The notes beneath the pieces are model-generated. The model saw nothing but the letters and a program-made list of their open reading frames with translations, was not told where the DNA came from and made no database searches. The translations under genes were made by a program, and so were the position numbers. A stretch of DNA of 64,000 nucleotides from contig NZ_CABFKI010000005.1 of assembly GCF_901764995.1 (NCBI RefSeq), positions 1 to 64,000 on the forward strand. Direction: 5' to 3'. Source of the DNA: Actinobacillus porcinus (lineage in GTDB: Bacteria > Pseudomonadota > Gammaproteobacteria > Enterobacterales > Pasteurellaceae). Positions 47,148 through 56,840 of this stretch are shown in pieces; the first letter of the stretch is position 1, and each line of letters begins with the position of its first letter.

Positions 47148-48776
47148 TTATTGACGTTTGCCACCAAAAGATGTTAGTCCACCAAGGTTATTAACAGAAC
47201 CTACCACTTCTTCAGCATTTGGGCCAGCAAAGAATCCAATATACTCACCCGTTCGGATTGCCCCGCTTTTTCTTGTCGTTTTAGCTACCCCACTAAATCC
47301 CATATATGGCATATTGATATATTGATTAGTGACTGGCGAACTAATAACACCTTGTTCTAACTGGATATCCGCACGCCCATTCTCACGCTCAGTAATAGCT
47401 CCTTCTACCGTATTTTGAGCAAAATCAGCAGTTAAAGAAAACTTAGCTTTAGTTACCGATCCACTACTATCCGTATCATTGTTATAATTGCGATCTAGTG
47501 CTAATCCAGTATAAGTTGCACGGATTCGATTTTGGATAGCCGATGATTTAGCAGCATCAGTTGGGATAAATACAAAATCATTTCCTGAATAGTATGTTTG
47601 AGAAGATACATCATCAGGAATAAATTGCTCGTAACTTGAATATGCTTGGTTAATAAAATATGCTTTTCCAACATTTATACCATCATCATTAACAACATCA
47701 ATTTGTCTTACATCATCTGATTCTGGATATTTAGAAAGATCTATTTTTACTGAACTTCTACCAATCGTTGCTCGCTGTGAGGCAGTATCATATCCTCCTA
47801 AATAACGCCAAGTAGAATCCAAATAAAGTTGTTTTTCTTGTAATTTTGCTAATTCGGCTTTTGCTTTTTCTACATCTTGTTGAGCTTTCTCTTGTTCTGC
47901 TAAGGTTTCTGCTTTCGCAACTTCAAGCGCTTTATTTGCTGTGGCTAAGTCTTTTGCAGCTTGCTCCGCAGCCACTTGAGCTTTTGCTTGTTCCGCTAAG
48001 GTTTCAGCTTTCGCAGCTTCAACTGCTTTATTTGCTGCAGCTAAATCTTGTGCTGCTTTATCTGCTGCCGCTTGGGCTTTCGCTTGTTCCGTTAAGGTTT
48101 CTGCTTTCGCAGCTTCAAGTGCTTTATTTGCTGTGGCTAAGTCTTTTGCAGCTTGCTCCGCAGCCGCTTGAGCTTTTGCTTGTTCCGCTAAGGTTTCTGC
48201 TTTCGCAGCTTCAAGTGCTTTATTTGCTGTGGCTAAGTCTTTTGCAGCTTGCTCTGCAGCCTCTTGAGCTTTTGCTTGTTCAGTTAAGGTTTCTGCTTTC
48301 GCAGCTTCAAGCGCTTTATTTGCTGTGGCTAAGTCTTTTGCAGCTTGCTCCGCAGCCGCTTGAGCTTTTGCTTGTTCCGCTAAGGTTTCTGCTTTCGCAG
48401 CTTCAAGCGCTTTATTTGCTTCAGCTAAATCTTTCGCTGCTTTATCTGCTGCCGCTTGAGCTTTCGCTTTTTCAGTAGCATTCGCAGTTTCTATATTTTT
48501 TAACGCTTGCTGTGCTTTTACCAGTTCATCTTCAGCCTTAGCTTTAGCCGCTTCTACTGCTTTTACTTTTTCGGTTGCTTCATTTGCACTATTTTGTGCA
48601 GATTTAACCGCTTGTTGCTCTACTTCCACCTGTTTTTTCAAGGCTTCGATTTGTTTTGCTTGCTCTGGATTATTCGTTGGTGCAGATGAGCCACCGCCAC
48701 CACCGCCTGAGCTACAAGCTGTTACACCTAGTGAAACTAAAATTGCCATTGCTGCTGTTTTAACTGACAAACGCAT
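47148..48776 (-). CDS. Surface lipoprotein with coiled-coil repeats and TbpB-like C-terminal barrel (probable Slam cargo)
   Basis: A 542-residue lipoprotein. The signal peptide ends in a lipobox (GVTAC, Cys21), followed by SSGGGGGGSS, a Gly-rich anchor typical of surface-exposed lipoproteins. Residues about 36-315 are an Ala/Lys/Glu-rich coiled coil with six 32-residue repeats. The last 220 residues form a domain ending in GFFAGPNAEEVVGSV and FGGKR, the closing pattern of TbpB/HpuA-like lipoprotein barrels. A Slam gene lies downstream on the same strand, which suggests surface export. The ligand is unknown. Confidence 0.82.
   Translation of the reverse strand: MRLSVKTAAMAILVSLGVTACSSGGGGGGSSAPTNNPEQAKQIEALKKQVEVEQQAVKSAQNSANEATEKVKAVEAAKAKAEDELVKAQQALKNIETANATEKAKAQAAADKAAKDLAEANKALEAAKAETLAEQAKAQAAAEQAAKDLATANKALEAAKAETLTEQAKAQEAAEQAAKDLATANKALEAAKAETLAEQAKAQAAAEQAAKDLATANKALEAAKAETLTEQAKAQAAADKAAQDLAAANKAVEAAKAETLAEQAKAQVAAEQAAKDLATANKALEVAKAETLAEQEKAQQDVEKAKAELAKLQEKQLYLDSTWRYLGGYDTASQRATIGRSSVKIDLSKYPESDDVRQIDVVNDDGINVGKAYFINQAYSSYEQFIPDDVSSQTYYSGNDFVFIPTDAAKSSAIQNRIRATYTGLALDRNYNNDTDSSGSVTKAKFSLTADFAQNTVEGAITERENGRADIQLEQGVISSPVTNQYINMPYMGFSGVAKTTRKSGAIRTGEYIGFFAGPNAEEVVGSVNNLGGLTSFGGKRQ
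47892..48467 (-). repeat. Six tandem 96-base repeats in the lipoprotein gene
   Basis: Six consecutive 96-base units encode 32 residues each, starting AKAQAAADKAAKDLAEANKA in the first unit, followed by a partial seventh. Units 2 to 4 and 6 are nearly identical in DNA. A length of 32 is not a multiple of the heptad. Such repeats can change copy number by recombination or slippage. Confidence 0.9.
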
Positions 48777-48922
48777 AGAAAGTCCTTATTTTAATGTGTT
48801 ATTTAGGGAAAATATGTGTAAAATACGAGCTATTTTAAAAGTAGGATAAATCTTCTGCTAACAACAAATCGTGTGGCAAAGCTACTCAATTTGTGGGTGG
48901 ACAAATCAATGGAGGGGAGTTT

Positions 48923-49315
48923 GTGAGTGTTAATGAGAAAATTCGTATGATGCGAGAAATGAATCAATGGTCACAAGAAGAAATGGCGGCAAAAATGAAT
49001 ATGTCAACGAATGGTTACGCTAAAATTGAACGTGGTGAAACCAAGCTTAATTTGCATAAACTTGAACAGATTGCCCAAATCCTTAATATTGACATATTAG
49101 AATTGATGCATAGTGAAGGAAAAGGGGTTCTGTTTTTAATGAATGAACATGCCAATAACACAAACTATTATGGGAATCCTGAAAACCTTACTGCTGAAAT
49201 TGAAAAATTAAAGCTGACAATAGCGCACAAAGATGAAATGTTAATGCAGAAAAATGAGGAAATTGTGGCATTGAAAGAAATTATCGCTTTGTTAAAAACA
49301 AAAGCCGATGAATAA
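48923..49315 (+). CDS. XRE-family transcriptional regulator
   Basis: A 130-residue protein with a helix-turn-helix of the lambda-repressor type in IRMMREMNQWSQEEMAAKMNMSTNGYAKIERGETKLNLHKLEQI (residues about 6-50) and a C-terminal coiled-coil segment (LTAEIEKLKLTIAHKDEML). I start at GTG 48923, which follows GGAGGGGAG; an earlier GTG at 48893 lacks such a site. It is divergent from the surface lipoprotein gene and may control it; that is inference from position. Confidence 0.88.
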   Translation: MSVNEKIRMMREMNQWSQEEMAAKMNMSTNGYAKIERGETKLNLHKLEQIAQILNIDILELMHSEGKGVLFLMNEHANNTNYYGNPENLTAEIEKLKLTIAHKDEMLMQKNEEIVALKEIIALLKTKADE

Positions 49316-49410
49316 TTAAATTTATGACAGGTTAAAATGCTTAATAGTAGTAATTCAACTATTGCGGCAAAAAGGAACGCTATATTACTTACATAGGGAA
49401 TAGAGACTTT

Positions 49411-49437
49411 AGGGCGAATGGAAATTCGCCCTTTTGT
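49411..49437. repeat. Stem-loop repeat bounding the Slam island (right copy)
   Basis: Identical over 22 bases and in the same orientation to the stem-loop at 44900-44922, here followed by TTTTG, so it can act as a terminator for the XRE gene. It lies next to the 3' end of manA. Confidence 0.7.
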
Positions 49438-49441
49438 ATGT

Positions 49442-50635
49442 TTAAGGTAATTTGGAAAGCACACAATAACCTTTTTCCATGCCGATGATGTCATAATCGG
49501 TATCAGCACAAATAAAGGCAGATTGGCCTTGTGTGAGTTCAAGTGCGGTTGAATTAGTGCGAATTTCTAATTTACCTTCCATCACAAATAAAATCGTGGC
49601 ATTTTTTGCTGTGGATTGGATATTGAAATTTGGCGCAAAATTCACGTTTTCTAAGGCAAAATCTTTCGCGGGTGTCCAGTAGTCATGGGAGCCGTTACCT
49701 TGCGGGGCGGCAGGGATGAGTTCTGGGATGACTTCGCGGCAATCTACAATTTTGAGTAATTCCGGAATATCCACGTGTTTTGGTGTTAAGCCACCGCGGA
49801 TGACGTTGTCTGAACACGCCATTAATTCGATGTTTTGACCACGTAAATAGGCGTGTGGAATCCCTGCATCTTGGTAAATGCCTTGTCCTTGTGGGACGTG
49901 AACGATATTAAATAAATAGAAGCACATCAAACCCGCATCTAATTTATCTGCGGGGATTTGCATTGCATCACGGCAGTAAAGCACCCAATAATCAGGGTTT
50001 TCAGGCGAGAGATCTTCTTGTTTTCTTGACGCAAAAATAGGGTTTAACCAAGATTCGAGTTGAGCTTGATCCGCTTGCATAATGTTGGCATAGAAGCTGT
50101 GTAAATCTTGTTTTTCTAATTGATCCGCAAGCTCGGAGAAATGGGCTTTTTCGCGTAAGGTTGCCAAAATTTGAGCTTTAGGTTTGAAACCGTGTAATAA
50201 CCAGAAATCAGATAACGCGATCATCATTTCAGGTTTATGGTTGTTGTCTTTATAAGTTCGTTTTGGATCTTTTAAATCAACACCACGCGCATTTTCAGCG
50301 GCAAAACCGAGTTCGGCTTCGGCTTTAGTTGGGTGAAGTTGAATAGAGAGTGGGGCTTTTACGTCAAGGATTTTGAGTAAATAAGGCAGCTCATTCCCAA
50401 ACGTTTGACGGCTTTGTTCACCAAGTGCGGTTGGATTTTGCTTCAAAAATTCAATTAAAGACTGATTTGTGCCGTTGACTTCGATTTGTGATGGTGAAGA
50501 AACATGCGCACCCAGCCACCATTCTGCATATTGTGTGTTTGGTTCTTTATTAAAGTGAATTAAGTTAGGAAGATAATCTTCACCGCCCCAAACGTAATTT
50601 TGTAATGTTCCCGTTAGCTTATAAATTCCCGTCAT
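49442..50635 (-). CDS. manA: Mannose-6-phosphate isomerase, class I
   Basis: A 397-residue cupin-fold zinc enzyme converting mannose-6-phosphate and fructose-6-phosphate. It begins TGIYKLTGTLQNYVWGGEDYLPNLI, has QLHPTKAEAELGF (zinc ligands Gln and His) and IPHAYLRGQNIELMACSDNVIRGGLTPKHVDI. Length is normal. It is transcribed away from frd and stands alone. Confidence 0.96.
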   Translation of the reverse strand: MTGIYKLTGTLQNYVWGGEDYLPNLIHFNKEPNTQYAEWWLGAHVSSPSQIEVNGTNQSLIEFLKQNPTALGEQSRQTFGNELPYLLKILDVKAPLSIQLHPTKAEAELGFAAENARGVDLKDPKRTYKDNNHKPEMMIALSDFWLLHGFKPKAQILATLREKAHFSELADQLEKQDLHSFYANIMQADQAQLESWLNPIFASRKQEDLSPENPDYWVLYCRDAMQIPADKLDAGLMCFYLFNIVHVPQGQGIYQDAGIPHAYLRGQNIELMACSDNVIRGGLTPKHVDIPELLKIVDCREVIPELIPAAPQGNGSHDYWTPAKDFALENVNFAPNFNIQSTAKNATILFVMEGKLEIRTNSTALELTQGQSAFICADTDYDIIGMEKGYCVLSKLP

Positions 50636-50744
50636 TTTTTGTCCTATTTATGATGAAATATTTGGACTGGTATTGTATCAGAATTGGTGAGATTGCGCGG
50701 AAAAATCCCGTTAAGTGCGGTGAAATTTTGTTGTATTTTGACCA

Positions 50745-50780
50745 ATAAAAAAGGGCATAATATTTTCATTATGCCCTTTG
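50745..50780 (-). terminator. Terminator of the frdABCD operon
   Basis: AAAGGGCATAAT and ATTATGCCCTTT form a 12-base stem with loop ATTTTC. On the minus strand it is followed by TTTTATT, 15 bases after frdD. Confidence 0.85.
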
Positions 50781-50793
50781 TATTGGATGATGA

Positions 50794-51138
50794 TTAAATC
50801 GCCGCTACGCCCCAAATGGCTACAATAGTGTAAAGTACCGCTAATCCGTAAAAGATGAAGCCGCCTGCCGGAACATGCACTTTAATATCGTGCATACCGT
50901 GGTGAACACGGTGTAAGCCTGCCCACATTGGGAAAATAGTCAATGCTAAGATGACCAATTTACCAAACCAGTGATGGGCAAATGCGATAATACCTTCAGG
51001 GCTAATCATACCGAATGGTAATAATACGCCTAGGATTAGAATTAATACAGGGAACGCAAGACCGCTCACCATACCGCCGGCACTAAACATTAACCATACA
51101 GGTGGCTCGTTAGAGCGTTGTGGATTTTGATTGCTCAT
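50794..51138 (-). CDS. frdD: Fumarate reductase subunit D
   Basis: A 114-residue membrane anchor with three helices. Together with FrdC it docks the catalytic dimer and binds menaquinol. Conserved elements are [17 protein letters not shown] and [10 protein letters not shown]. It is the last gene of the operon, 12 bases after frdC. Confidence 0.96.
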   Translation of the reverse strand: MSNQNPQRSNEPPVWLMFSAGGMVSGLAFPVLILILGVLLPFGMISPEGIIAFAHHWFGKLVILALTIFPMWAGLHRVHHGMHDIKVHVPAGGFIFYGLAVLYTIVAIWGVAAI

Positions 51139-51150
51139 ATTCTTTGCTCC

Positions 51151-51540
51151 CTAGATAAAGGCTAATACTAAGCCAAGGATTGAAACAACCACAAATAAAC
51201 CTTGAAGCGATTTTTTGATCACATCAGCTTTAATTCCTGTGGTACCGGACATCACTTCACCCGTCATATTGAATAAGGTGAACGCATGTAACAATAATGC
51301 TGCAAGTGAAATTAAGTTTAAGATCACCACAATCGGATTTTGTAAGAATTCAACAAATCCTGTTTCAAAGGTGTTTGAACCTAACGCAAATACACCTTTA
51401 AGCAACACTAAGCAGAACCACACTGTTGGAAGTGCGGTAGCTTCGCGCAACATATAGAATTTGTAGAAATCCCAACTTTTCCACCAAGTCGGGGTGATTT
51501 CGCGTACGTATTTTTTACGTTTACTTGTTAATTCGCTCAT
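51151..51540 (-). CDS. frdC: Fumarate reductase subunit C
   Basis: A 129-residue membrane anchor with three helices. The N-terminus RKKYVREITPTWWKSWDFYKFYMLREATALPTVWF is strongly conserved and contains residues of the quinol site. It lies 12 bases after frdB. Confidence 0.96.
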   Translation of the reverse strand: MSELTSKRKKYVREITPTWWKSWDFYKFYMLREATALPTVWFCLVLLKGVFALGSNTFETGFVEFLQNPIVVILNLISLAALLLHAFTLFNMTGEVMSGTTGIKADVIKKSLQGLFVVVSILGLVLAFI

Positions 51541-51552
51541 AGTATTCCCCGC

Positions 51553-52320
51553 TTATGCTTTTGGTTTTAACATTGAGATTAAGTAGTCTTTCGCGCTTTC
51601 CAATTTACCTTGGTTAATCGCTGCCGCAGGGTTTACGTGTTTCGGACAAACTTCTGAACACGCGCCTACGAATGTACAAGACCACACACCGTTTTCACCA
51701 TTGATAATTGGCATACGCTCTGCTTTACCATTATCACGGTTATCTAAGTTATAACGGTGAGCCATTGTTAATGCTGCAGGGCCTACGAATTCCGGGTTTA
51801 AACCGAATTGTGGGCAAGCTGCGTAACATAAACCACAGTTGATACACATTGAGAATTGGCGGTATTTTTCCAACTGTTTTGGTGTTTGTTTAGTACGGCT
51901 TTTCGCAAGTTCTGTATTTTCATGCGGTTTGCCGTCTAATTCAGGCATTTTGTTACCGATGATATACGGTTTAATGCTTTCTAAACTTTCAATGAAGTGA
52001 CTTAAATCTACAACCAAATCGCGTTCGATTGGGAAGTTTGCCAAAGCTTCAATACGCATATGACCGCTATAGTCGCGTAAGAAAGTTTTACAGGCTAACT
52101 TAGGAATACCGTTCACCATCATACCGCACGAACCACAAATCGCCATACGGCAAGACCAGCGGTAAGATAGTTCAGGTTCTAAGCGGTCTTTAATATAACC
52201 TAACGCATCTAATAATGATGTTTGGTTATCGTAAGGCACTTGATAGGTTGTCAAATGCGGCTCTTTGTCAGTTTCAGGATTGTAACGCAAGATTTCTACG
52301 TTCATTACTTGATTCGTCAT
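51553..52320 (-). CDS. frdB: Fumarate reductase iron-sulfur subunit
   Basis: A 255-residue electron-transfer subunit. The [2Fe-2S] cluster Cys residues are in [17 protein letters not shown] and the following Cys near residue 77, and the [4Fe-4S]/[3Fe-4S] ligands are in [12 protein letters not shown] and [15 protein letters not shown]. It passes electrons from quinol to the FAD of FrdA. It starts 12 bases after the frdA stop. Confidence 0.97.
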   Translation of the reverse strand: MTNQVMNVEILRYNPETDKEPHLTTYQVPYDNQTSLLDALGYIKDRLEPELSYRWSCRMAICGSCGMMVNGIPKLACKTFLRDYSGHMRIEALANFPIERDLVVDLSHFIESLESIKPYIIGNKMPELDGKPHENTELAKSRTKQTPKQLEKYRQFSMCINCGLCYAACPQFGLNPEFVGPAALTMAHRYNLDNRDNGKAERMPIINGENGVWSCTFVGACSEVCPKHVNPAAAINQGKLESAKDYLISMLKPKA

Positions 52321-52332
52321 TGTTGCGTCTCC

Positions 52333-54144
52333 TTATGCCTTTTGTGCAGCTTCTTTTGCTGCTTTTTCTTGAGCTTCAGCTTCAGCACCGTAAACACGTT
52401 TCGCCGGTTGCGATTTCGTGATTTTCACTGGGCTGTAATCAATGCGTGGTGCATCGTCGCCGTTGTAGAACGCCAATGTGTGTTTTAAGTAGTTCACATC
52501 ATCACGTTCTGTGTAGTCTAAGCGTTGGTGCGCACCGCGAGATTCTTTACGTGCAATCGCAGAGTTTGCGATAGATTGTGCTACGTCTAAGATGTAACCT
52601 AATTCAACGGTATAAAGCACGTTGGTGTTAAATACGCTTGAACGGTCTTGGATACGGATACGTTTATAACGCTCTTTCAATTCAGCGATTTTATTCACCG
52701 CAGTTTGCATGCTTGCTTCATCACGGTAAATACCACAACCTTCTTCCATTGCCGTACCCATTTCTTCGCGGATATCCGCCCAGTTTTCAGTACCTTCTTG
52801 GTTGTAAAGATCTTCTAAACGTTTCACCACATCTTTAGCTTGTGCGTCAACCGCACTTTGGTTCGCAGGTTGCGCTTCAACTGCGCGTTGTGCCGCGTAT
52901 TCACCTGCAACACGACCTAAAACCACTAATTCTGCCAATGAGTTAGAACCTAAACGGTTTGCACCGTGAAGACCTGAAGATGCACATTCACCCACAGCAA
53001 ATAAACCTTTGATGCGAGTTTCGCTGTTGAAGTCAATTTCGATACCACCCATGGTATAGTGAACAACAGGACGTACCGGAATTGGTTCTTTAACCGGGTC
53101 AACACCTTCATAAGCATTTGATAATTCACAAATAAACGGTAAACGTTCATGTAAGTAGTCTGCACCTAAATGACGTAGGTCTAAGTGAACCACATCAACG
53201 CCTTTTGCGGTTTTGAGTGTGTTACCTTTTTTCCATTCTTGCCAGAACGCTTGTGAAACTTTGTCACGTGGACCTAATTCCATATATTTGTTTTCCGGTT
53301 TACCGATTGGTGTTTCAGGGCCTAGACCATAGTCTTGTAAGTAACGGTAACCGTTTTTGTTCACCAAGATACCACCTTCACCACGACAACCTTCGGTCAT
53401 TAAGATACCTGTATTTGGTAAGCCTGTTGGGTGATATTGAACGAATTCCATATCACGAAGTGGAACACCGTGACGATATGCCATTGAAAGGCCGTCACCT
53501 GTTACGATACCGCCGTTTGTGTTGAATTTGAATGCACGGCAACCACCACCTGTTGCGATAACAACCGCATTGGCGTTGATTTGCACTAATGTGCCTTCCA
53601 TCATATTCATTGCCACTAAACCACGTGCGTGACCATCATCTACTAAGATGTCTAATACGAAGTGTTCATCGAAACGTTGAATTTGTGGGAATTGAATTGA
53701 GGTTTGGAAAAGAGTATGAAGCATGTGGAAGCCCGTTTTATCGGCAGCGAACCAAGTACGTTCAATTTTCATACCACCGAAACGGCGTACGTTAACATCA
53801 CCGTCTGCTTTACGAGACCAAGGGCAACCCCAACGCTCTAATTGTGTCATTTCAACAGGGGAATGTTGTACGAAATATTCAACAACATCTTGTTCACATA
53901 ACCAGTCACCACCGGCAACAGTGTCTTGGAAGTGTTTGTCATAGCTATCTTCATCTTTGATAACCGCTGCCGCACCACCTTCTGCTGCTACGGTATGGCT
54001 ACGCATTGGATAAACTTTTGATACTAAAGCGATTTTTAGGTTTGGGTTAGCTTCCGCTGCCGCAATCGCTGCACGTAAACCGCCACCACCTGCACCCACA
54101 ATCGCAATATCGACATTAACAGTTTGCACGATATTTTTCTCCAA
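52333..54144 (-). CDS. frdA: Fumarate reductase flavoprotein subunit
   Basis: A 603-residue catalytic subunit that reduces fumarate to succinate in anaerobic respiration. The FAD-binding N-terminus is DIAIVGAGGGGLRAAIAAAE, the covalent flavin His is in MRSHTVAAEGGAAA near residue 45, and active-site segments include HPTGLPNTGILMTEGCRGEGG and VHYTMGGIEI. The tail is Ala/Lys/Glu-rich. The operon frdABCD is divergent from epmA, as in E. coli and other Pasteurellaceae. Confidence 0.97.
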   Translation of the reverse strand: MEKNIVQTVNVDIAIVGAGGGGLRAAIAAAEANPNLKIALVSKVYPMRSHTVAAEGGAAAVIKDEDSYDKHFQDTVAGGDWLCEQDVVEYFVQHSPVEMTQLERWGCPWSRKADGDVNVRRFGGMKIERTWFAADKTGFHMLHTLFQTSIQFPQIQRFDEHFVLDILVDDGHARGLVAMNMMEGTLVQINANAVVIATGGGCRAFKFNTNGGIVTGDGLSMAYRHGVPLRDMEFVQYHPTGLPNTGILMTEGCRGEGGILVNKNGYRYLQDYGLGPETPIGKPENKYMELGPRDKVSQAFWQEWKKGNTLKTAKGVDVVHLDLRHLGADYLHERLPFICELSNAYEGVDPVKEPIPVRPVVHYTMGGIEIDFNSETRIKGLFAVGECASSGLHGANRLGSNSLAELVVLGRVAGEYAAQRAVEAQPANQSAVDAQAKDVVKRLEDLYNQEGTENWADIREEMGTAMEEGCGIYRDEASMQTAVNKIAELKERYKRIRIQDRSSVFNTNVLYTVELGYILDVAQSIANSAIARKESRGAHQRLDYTERDDVNYLKHTLAFYNGDDAPRIDYSPVKITKSQPAKRVYGAEAEAQEKAAKEAAQKA

Positions 54145-54413
54145 TCAATAATAGTAAAAAAGAAAATGATGATAAAATACGGCGTATTTCAACCGCGCTT
54201 CTCTATCACGCTACTATTTTCGCTATAAATCTTCTGAATTTCTACCCCTTTTTTATTATTTTGTTAATTAATTTCGCTTTTTGTGATCTAACGCAAAAAA
54301 TGGATTTTCTTTGAATGAAAAATGATAATTTAAAAGTAAAGAGCGGGCAGATAAATTGATTAACCCACAGCGATTCACTAAAATAGCCATATTTTTATTA
54401 GCCGAGAATCATT

Positions 54414-55382
54414 ATGTCAGAACAGCAATGGCAACCGTCAGCCAGTATTGATAACTTGTTAAAACGCGCCAAAATTATACGCGAAATACGCCAATTTTTT
54501 AGTGACCGCGGCGTGTTAGAGGTGGAAACCCCCGTACTCAGCGAATTTGGTGTTACCGATTTGCATTTGTCTACTTTTAGTACAGAATTTATTGCCCCAC
54601 AAGGCGAACAATCTAAAACCCTTTGGTTGAATACTAGCCCGGAATATCATATGAAACGCTTGCTTGCCGCAGGCTCCGGGGCGATTTTCCAACTTTGCAA
54701 AGTTTTTCGTAATGAAGAAGCAGGGCGCCGTCATAACCCAGAATTCACTATGTTGGAATGGTATCGACCGCACTTTGATATGTATCGCTTAATTAACGAA
54801 GTGGATGATTTATTACAATCGATTTTAGATTGTCCTGCGGCGGAAAGTATGAGTTATCAGTTTGCTTTCCAAGAATATGTCGGCGTAGATCCGCTTTCTG
54901 TTGAGCGAGCTAAGTTAGTGGAAATCGCCAGAGCGCATCATTTTATGTGTGATGATGACGAAGAACGGGATACGTTACTGCAGTTTTTATTTAGTGAAAT
55001 TGTAGAGCCTAAGATTGGGCAAGACCGTCCGGTTGCCATCTATCATTTCCCTGCAACACAAGCGGCATTGGCGCAAATTAGCTCAGAAGATCACCGCGTG
55101 GCGGAACGTTTTGAGTTTTATTACAAAGGCTTAGAGCTTGCCAATGGTTTCCATGAATTAACGGATGCCAAAGAGCAGTTACGCCGTTTTGAACAAGATA
55201 ATTGTCAGCGCGAAAAATATGGTTTACCGCAACGCGCAATTGATTACCGCCTATTAGCAGCGTTACAAGCAGGTATGCCGAATACCTCCGGTGTGGCATT
55301 GGGGGTGGATCGTTTATTGATGATTGCCTTGGGGGCTGAGCGAATTGAAGACGTGATGTCATTTGGCATTAATAACGCCTAA
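54414..55382 (+). CDS. epmA: Elongation factor P--(R)-beta-lysine ligase
   Basis: A 322-residue class II lysyl-tRNA-synthetase paralogue that lacks the anticodon-binding domain. Motif 2 is [20 protein letters not shown] and motif 3 is [15 protein letters not shown]. It attaches beta-lysine to EF-P, easing translation of polyproline stretches. It is divergent from frdA, the conserved neighbourhood (genX/poxA/yjeA). Confidence 0.96.
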   Translation: MSEQQWQPSASIDNLLKRAKIIREIRQFFSDRGVLEVETPVLSEFGVTDLHLSTFSTEFIAPQGEQSKTLWLNTSPEYHMKRLLAAGSGAIFQLCKVFRNEEAGRRHNPEFTMLEWYRPHFDMYRLINEVDDLLQSILDCPAAESMSYQFAFQEYVGVDPLSVERAKLVEIARAHHFMCDDDEERDTLLQFLFSEIVEPKIGQDRPVAIYHFPATQAALAQISSEDHRVAERFEFYYKGLELANGFHELTDAKEQLRRFEQDNCQREKYGLPQRAIDYRLLAALQAGMPNTSGVALGVDRLLMIALGAERIEDVMSFGINNA

Positions 55383-55421
55383 AGTGCGGTCAAAAAAAGT
55401 GTTATTTATTACTTGCACAAA

Positions 55422-55468
55422 GCTGGAATGGCGGTTGGTGAGCTTGTCGAACCATAAGACATTCCAGC
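55422..55468. repeat. Hairpin repeat with conserved GGTGAGCTTGTCGAACC core (copy 1)
   Basis: The core TTGGTGAGCTTGTCGAACCA lies between GCTGGAATG and CATTCCAGC, a perfect 9-base stem. The same core occurs at 63226-63256 and twice in reverse at 63569-63680 with different stems. Confidence 0.75.
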
Positions 55469-55494
55469 ATGTACTGCACAAGATTTATGTTTTA

Positions 55495-56601
55495 TTATTT
55501 TCCAATGACATCAATAATCAATACTTCAGATTGCGATCCTAATCGTAAAGGAATTCCCCAAAAGCCATAGCCTGAAGTGACAAAATAATGCCCATTGCCA
55601 AGTTGTTTATAACCATAGGCCAAATCATACATCAATATGGTAAATAAATTGGCAGGAAAAATTTGCCCCTTGTGCGTATGCCCTGACACCTGTAAATCAA
55701 TAGGTAATTGGCTATGTTTCATCACATCAGTAGGGCGATGATCCATTAAAAAAATCGGCATCTTGGTATCCACCGTTTGAAGCAAGGTCTTGGTTTCAGG
55801 ACGATTAACCGCCATTTCATCATTTCGTCCAATAAGGACAAATTGATGATTTACGACCACACTTTCATCTTCCAATAGCTGCAACCCAGCTTGACGAATT
55901 TCTTGCGCAACGCGGATTTTATCCCCAAAGAAATCATGATTGCCCAACGTGGCATATACCCCAAGCGGTGCTTTCAATTTTGCTAAATGGGGTTGCATTT
56001 TTTCCGCTAAATAGGCGTTGACATTATCGTCCATAATATCCCCCGGCAATAAGATCAAATCCACTTTTTCACGGTTAAAGATTGCCGCGAGTTCATCGAT
56101 TTGCTTACCACCAAATAATGTCCCTAAATGGAAATCGCTTGCCACACCAATGCGCAACGCGGGCAAGGGTTTGTTAATTTGAATTTGATAATGTAATACA
56201 TTAGGCGTATAGGCATTATAAATGCTTAAACCGAATAAACTTGCCAGCGCGATAGGGTAGAGCAGGCGCAAAGTACCGTTAAATAAAGTGCGGTCAAATT
56301 TTGTGACGTTTTGTCCCCTTTTACAACAGGTTAATAACGCCCATCCCCCTAACGCAATAAAGCTGTTATACAGCAAAAAAACAAGGATGAAGGCACTGAC
56401 TCGAAATTGCGGATAAACGCGGAAAATGGTCAAAAAAATAACAGCGTTAGCACCAATAAAAAACAAGGATGACAACAAAGAAAGCGTTTTCTTACTTAGC
56501 ACAGGCTGAAAAAGCCAACGCAAAGTGCGGTCAAAAATAAACAGAAATAATTGTAAAACAAGAGCAACGACAGCAAAAATAAGATAATAACGAAGTTCCA
56601 T
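55495..56601 (-). CDS. Membrane-anchored metallophosphoesterase
   Basis: A 368-residue protein with four N-terminal membrane helices (about residues 5-135) and a C-terminal calcineurin-like phosphoesterase domain. Metal-binding motifs are ASDFHLG, LLPGDIMDD, LGNHDFFG, and VSGHTHKGQ. It resembles the YaeI/YkuE group, some of which act on lipid headgroups; the substrate here is unknown. It stands alone, convergent with epmA. Confidence 0.88.
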   Translation of the reverse strand: MELRYYLIFAVVALVLQLFLFIFDRTLRWLFQPVLSKKTLSLLSSLFFIGANAVIFLTIFRVYPQFRVSAFILVFLLYNSFIALGGWALLTCCKRGQNVTKFDRTLFNGTLRLLYPIALASLFGLSIYNAYTPNVLHYQIQINKPLPALRIGVASDFHLGTLFGGKQIDELAAIFNREKVDLILLPGDIMDDNVNAYLAEKMQPHLAKLKAPLGVYATLGNHDFFGDKIRVAQEIRQAGLQLLEDESVVVNHQFVLIGRNDEMAVNRPETKTLLQTVDTKMPIFLMDHRPTDVMKHSQLPIDLQVSGHTHKGQIFPANLFTILMYDLAYGYKQLGNGHYFVTSGYGFWGIPLRLGSQSEVLIIDVIGK

Positions 56602-56840
56602 ACTAATTGAGTAAAATGAAAAAAAACGGAGAGAGTGTAGGGGAGTTTATGGGGCGGTGCAAATGTTTTTTAGGCGATAACGCCGTCTTTTATTGAAAGA
56701 TAAACCTATTTTATAACAATCCTATAAAAATTCTCCATTTTCACCAATCTGTTATACTTTTCCCCACAAAAATTGTATCTTCACGCTTTGTTGTTATTCC
56801 CCCACAATTTACCCCTATTTTTCTTATTTAGGGTATTTTT

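Noticed and set aside
47892-48467. CRISPR-like periodicity
   Set aside because: The 96-base repeats are contiguous coding units without spacers. No CRISPR array or cas gene is visible in the window.
47846-48478. Long leucine-rich open frame on the plus strand opposite the lipoprotein repeats
   Set aside because: It is the antisense of the repeated coiled-coil codons; its periodic leucines are an artefact of the 96-base repeats, and it has no ribosome site.
54281-54296. TTGTGATCTAACGCAA upstream of frdA as an FNR or CRP site
   Set aside because: Only one half resembles a CRP site and the spacing does not fit FNR; too weak to list although frd is often FNR controlled.
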